From positions 1 through 5,156 of the forward strand of contig JAUUYV010000175.1 in assembly GCA_030590275.1 (NCBI GenBank): a DNA stretch of 5,156 nt, written 5' to 3'. The translations under genes and the position numbers were made by a program. Positions 3,727 to 5,156 of this stretch are shown here, in pieces. The notes below the pieces were generated by a model. It was not told the DNA's origin, searched no databases, and worked only from the letters and a program-made list of their open reading frames with translations. The first letter of the stretch is position 1, and each line of letters begins with the position of its first letter. Source of the DNA: Porticoccaceae bacterium (GTDB taxonomy: Bacteria > Pseudomonadota > Gammaproteobacteria > Pseudomonadales > Porticoccaceae).

Positions 3727-5156
3727 ATGAAAAGAATGCTTATTAATGCCACGCAGGCAGAAGAATTACGCGTGGCACTGGTCGATGGTCAACGCTTATA
3801 CGACCTCGATATCGAAAACCGCACTCGCGTACAAATGAAAGCCAACATATATAAGGGCATAATCACTCGCGTCGAACCGAGTCTGGAAGCGGCTTTTGTC
3901 GATTACGGATCCGAGAAACACGGCTTCCTCCCTCTCAAAGAAATTTCACGCGAATATTTCAAAAAACGGCCTGCCGGCGCCCAGGGCAAACTCCGTATCA
4001 AAGAAGTTCTTCAGGAAGGCCAGGAAGTCATTAATCAGGTCGAAAAGGAAGAGCGCGGCAGCAAAGGTGCAGCACTAACCACCTTTATCAGCCTGGCGGG
4101 ACGGTACATGGTACTGATGCCAAACAACCCCCGAGCCGGTGGAATATCGCGTCGTATCGAGGGTGACGACCGCAATGAATTGCGCGATGCCATGCGCGGG
4201 CTGCAAATACCGGAGGGTGGTGGTGTCATTGTGCGCACGGCGGGAATTGGGCGCTCTACCGAGCAGTTGCAATGGGACCTGGACTATCTCTTGCATTTGT
4301 GGGACACCATTGAAAAAGAGGCGAATCAAGCCAAAGCTCCACATTTTCTGTTTCAGGAAAGCAACGTCATTATCCGAGCCATTCGTGACTATATGCGTCC
4401 AGACATCGGTGAGGTCATCATCGATACCCCCGAAGCCTATCAATTGGCGGCCGCATTTATCGGGCATGTCATGCCCGATTATCAGGACCGAGTCCGCCAT
4501 TACGAAGATTCACTCCCTCTCTTTAATCGCTATCAGATTGAAAACCAGATCGAAACTGCGTTTGAGCGCGAGGTAAGACTTCCCTCAGGTGGCTCCATCG
4601 TTATTGATGTCACCGAAGCCCTGGTGTCCATCGACATCAACTCTTCGCGCGCTACCAAAGGTAGTAATATCGAAGACACCGCTTTGCAGACCAACCTGGA
4701 GGCGGCCGATGAAATAGCCCGCCAGTTGCGCTTGCGTGACATGGGTGGACTGATTGTCATTGATTTTATCGACATGCTGGCCAATAAAAATCAGCGCAAG
4801 GTAGAAGATCAAATTCGCCAGGCATTAGAAGTCGACCGGGCGCGAGTTCAAATTAGCCGCATATCCCGCTTCGGCCTGCTGGAAATGTCTCGGCAGCGCC
4901 TACGTCCTTCTCTCGAAGAAATGACGTTTAAAGTTTGCCCCCGTTGTGAAGGCCAGGGAACTATCCGCGGTACCCGCTCACTTGCGCTATCTATTTTGCG
5001 ACTGGTAGAAGAAGAGGCCAAAAAGGAAAACAGCGCCCAAATTCAAGTGGCGGTTCCAGTAAGCGTCGGCACTTTTCTACTCAACGAAAAGCGCCAGGAA
5101 ATTTCCGATATCGAAAAACGACATGGTATCCGAATTTTCGTCATGCCTCGTCCCGA
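3727..5156 (+). CDS. rne: Ribonuclease E, catalytic half (3' end beyond window)
   Basis: RNase E is the essential endoribonuclease of the RNA degradosome; it cuts AU-rich single-stranded RNA in mRNA decay and in rRNA and tRNA maturation, usually at the inner membrane. The frame is open for 476 codons to the window edge. The start [21 protein letters not shown] is the conserved N-terminus, with AGGA 6 nt upstream. The S1 domain spans about residues 35-125 ([25 protein letters not shown]57 and F67 present). R170 and T171 match the 5'-sensor pocket (R169/T170 in E. coli). The DNase I-like catalytic part has D303 and D346, and the Zn-link is C404-P-R-C407, at the same numbers as E. coli. The small domain begins after about residue 415. 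The C-terminal degradosome scaffold is outside the window. RNase E rather than RNase G fits the rluC neighbourhood and the sequence. The leader probably mediates autoregulation. Confidence 0.97.
   Translation, partial: MKRMLINATQAEELRVALVDGQRLYDLDIENRTRVQMKANIYKGIITRVEPSLEAAFVDYGSEKHGFLPLKEISREYFKKRPAGAQGKLRIKEVLQEGQEVINQVEKEERGSKGAALTTFISLAGRYMVLMPNNPRAGGISRRIEGDDRNELRDAMRGLQIPEGGGVIVRTAGIGRSTEQLQWDLDYLLHLWDTIEKEANQAKAPHFLFQESNVIIRAIRDYMRPDIGEVIIDTPEAYQLAAAFIGHVMPDYQDRVRHYEDSLPLFNRYQIENQIETAFEREVRLPSGGSIVIDVTEALVSIDINSSRATKGSNIEDTALQTNLEAADEIARQLRLRDMGGLIVIDFIDMLANKNQRKVEDQIRQALEVDRARVQISRISRFGLLEMSRQRLRPSLEEMTFKVCPRCEGQGTIRGTRSLALSILRLVEEEAKKENSAQIQVAVPVSVGTFLLNEKRQEISDIEKRHGIRIFVMPRP

Noticed and set aside
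3510..3752. Minus-strand 80-residue hydrophobic open frame opposite the rne start
   Set aside because: It begins inside the rne coding sequence, overlaps the rne ribosome site and leader hairpins, has no recognisable domain, and its hydrophobicity is what the complement of an AT-rich leader would give.

Overview
The window is a piece of gammaproteobacterial chromosome carrying the conserved rne–rluC–HAD phosphatase–maf(yceF)–yceD neighbourhood. The RNase E and RluC proteins align almost colinearly with what I remember of the E. coli and Pseudomonas proteins. The extra HAD phosphatase gene fused by overlap to rluC is the arrangement I know from Pseudomonas. I infer a Pseudomonadales/Cellvibrionales-like, possibly marine, gammaproteobacterium, but the genus cannot be read from the sequence.

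Layout, left to right. (1) 1-475, minus strand: most of yceD (DUF177), running off the left edge. Its start lies only 9 nt from a near-consensus sigma70 promoter (485-513). (2) 569-1144, plus strand: maf/yceF, a nucleotide pyrophosphatase divergent from yceD. (3) 1145-1246: an AT-rich convergent gap with no convincing terminator. (4) 1247-1900, minus strand: a HAD-family phosphatase whose ATG overlaps the rluC stop codon by 4 nt. (5) 1897-2871, minus strand: rluC, a 23S rRNA pseudouridine synthase. (6) 2872-3726: 855 bp of non-coding DNA between the divergent rluC and rne genes, unusually rich in inverted and direct repeats. (7) 3727-5156, plus strand: the N-terminal catalytic half of rne (RNase E), cut by the right edge.

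The genes form an RNA-metabolism and ribosome-maturation cluster. RNase E processes rRNA and tRNA and turns over mRNA, RluC modifies 23S rRNA, and YceD is cotranscribed with rpmF (L32) in relatives and linked to 23S rRNA biogenesis. Maf/YceF and the HAD phosphatase are housekeeping nucleotide or phosphate-ester hydrolases.

The coding part is ordinary. The interest is in the rluC-rne gap. It holds a probable structured rne leader (hairpins at 3481-3523, 3599-3628 and 3651-3664, and a stem covering the Shine-Dalgarno at 3683-3719). Farther upstream is an independent nested-stem element (3144-3225), whose minus-strand reading ends in a U-tract. RNase E leaders are known autoregulatory elements in enterobacteria (rne5) and pseudomonads (rne-II), so this could be a lineage-specific counterpart. 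All structures were found by eye; no folding or homology search was run.
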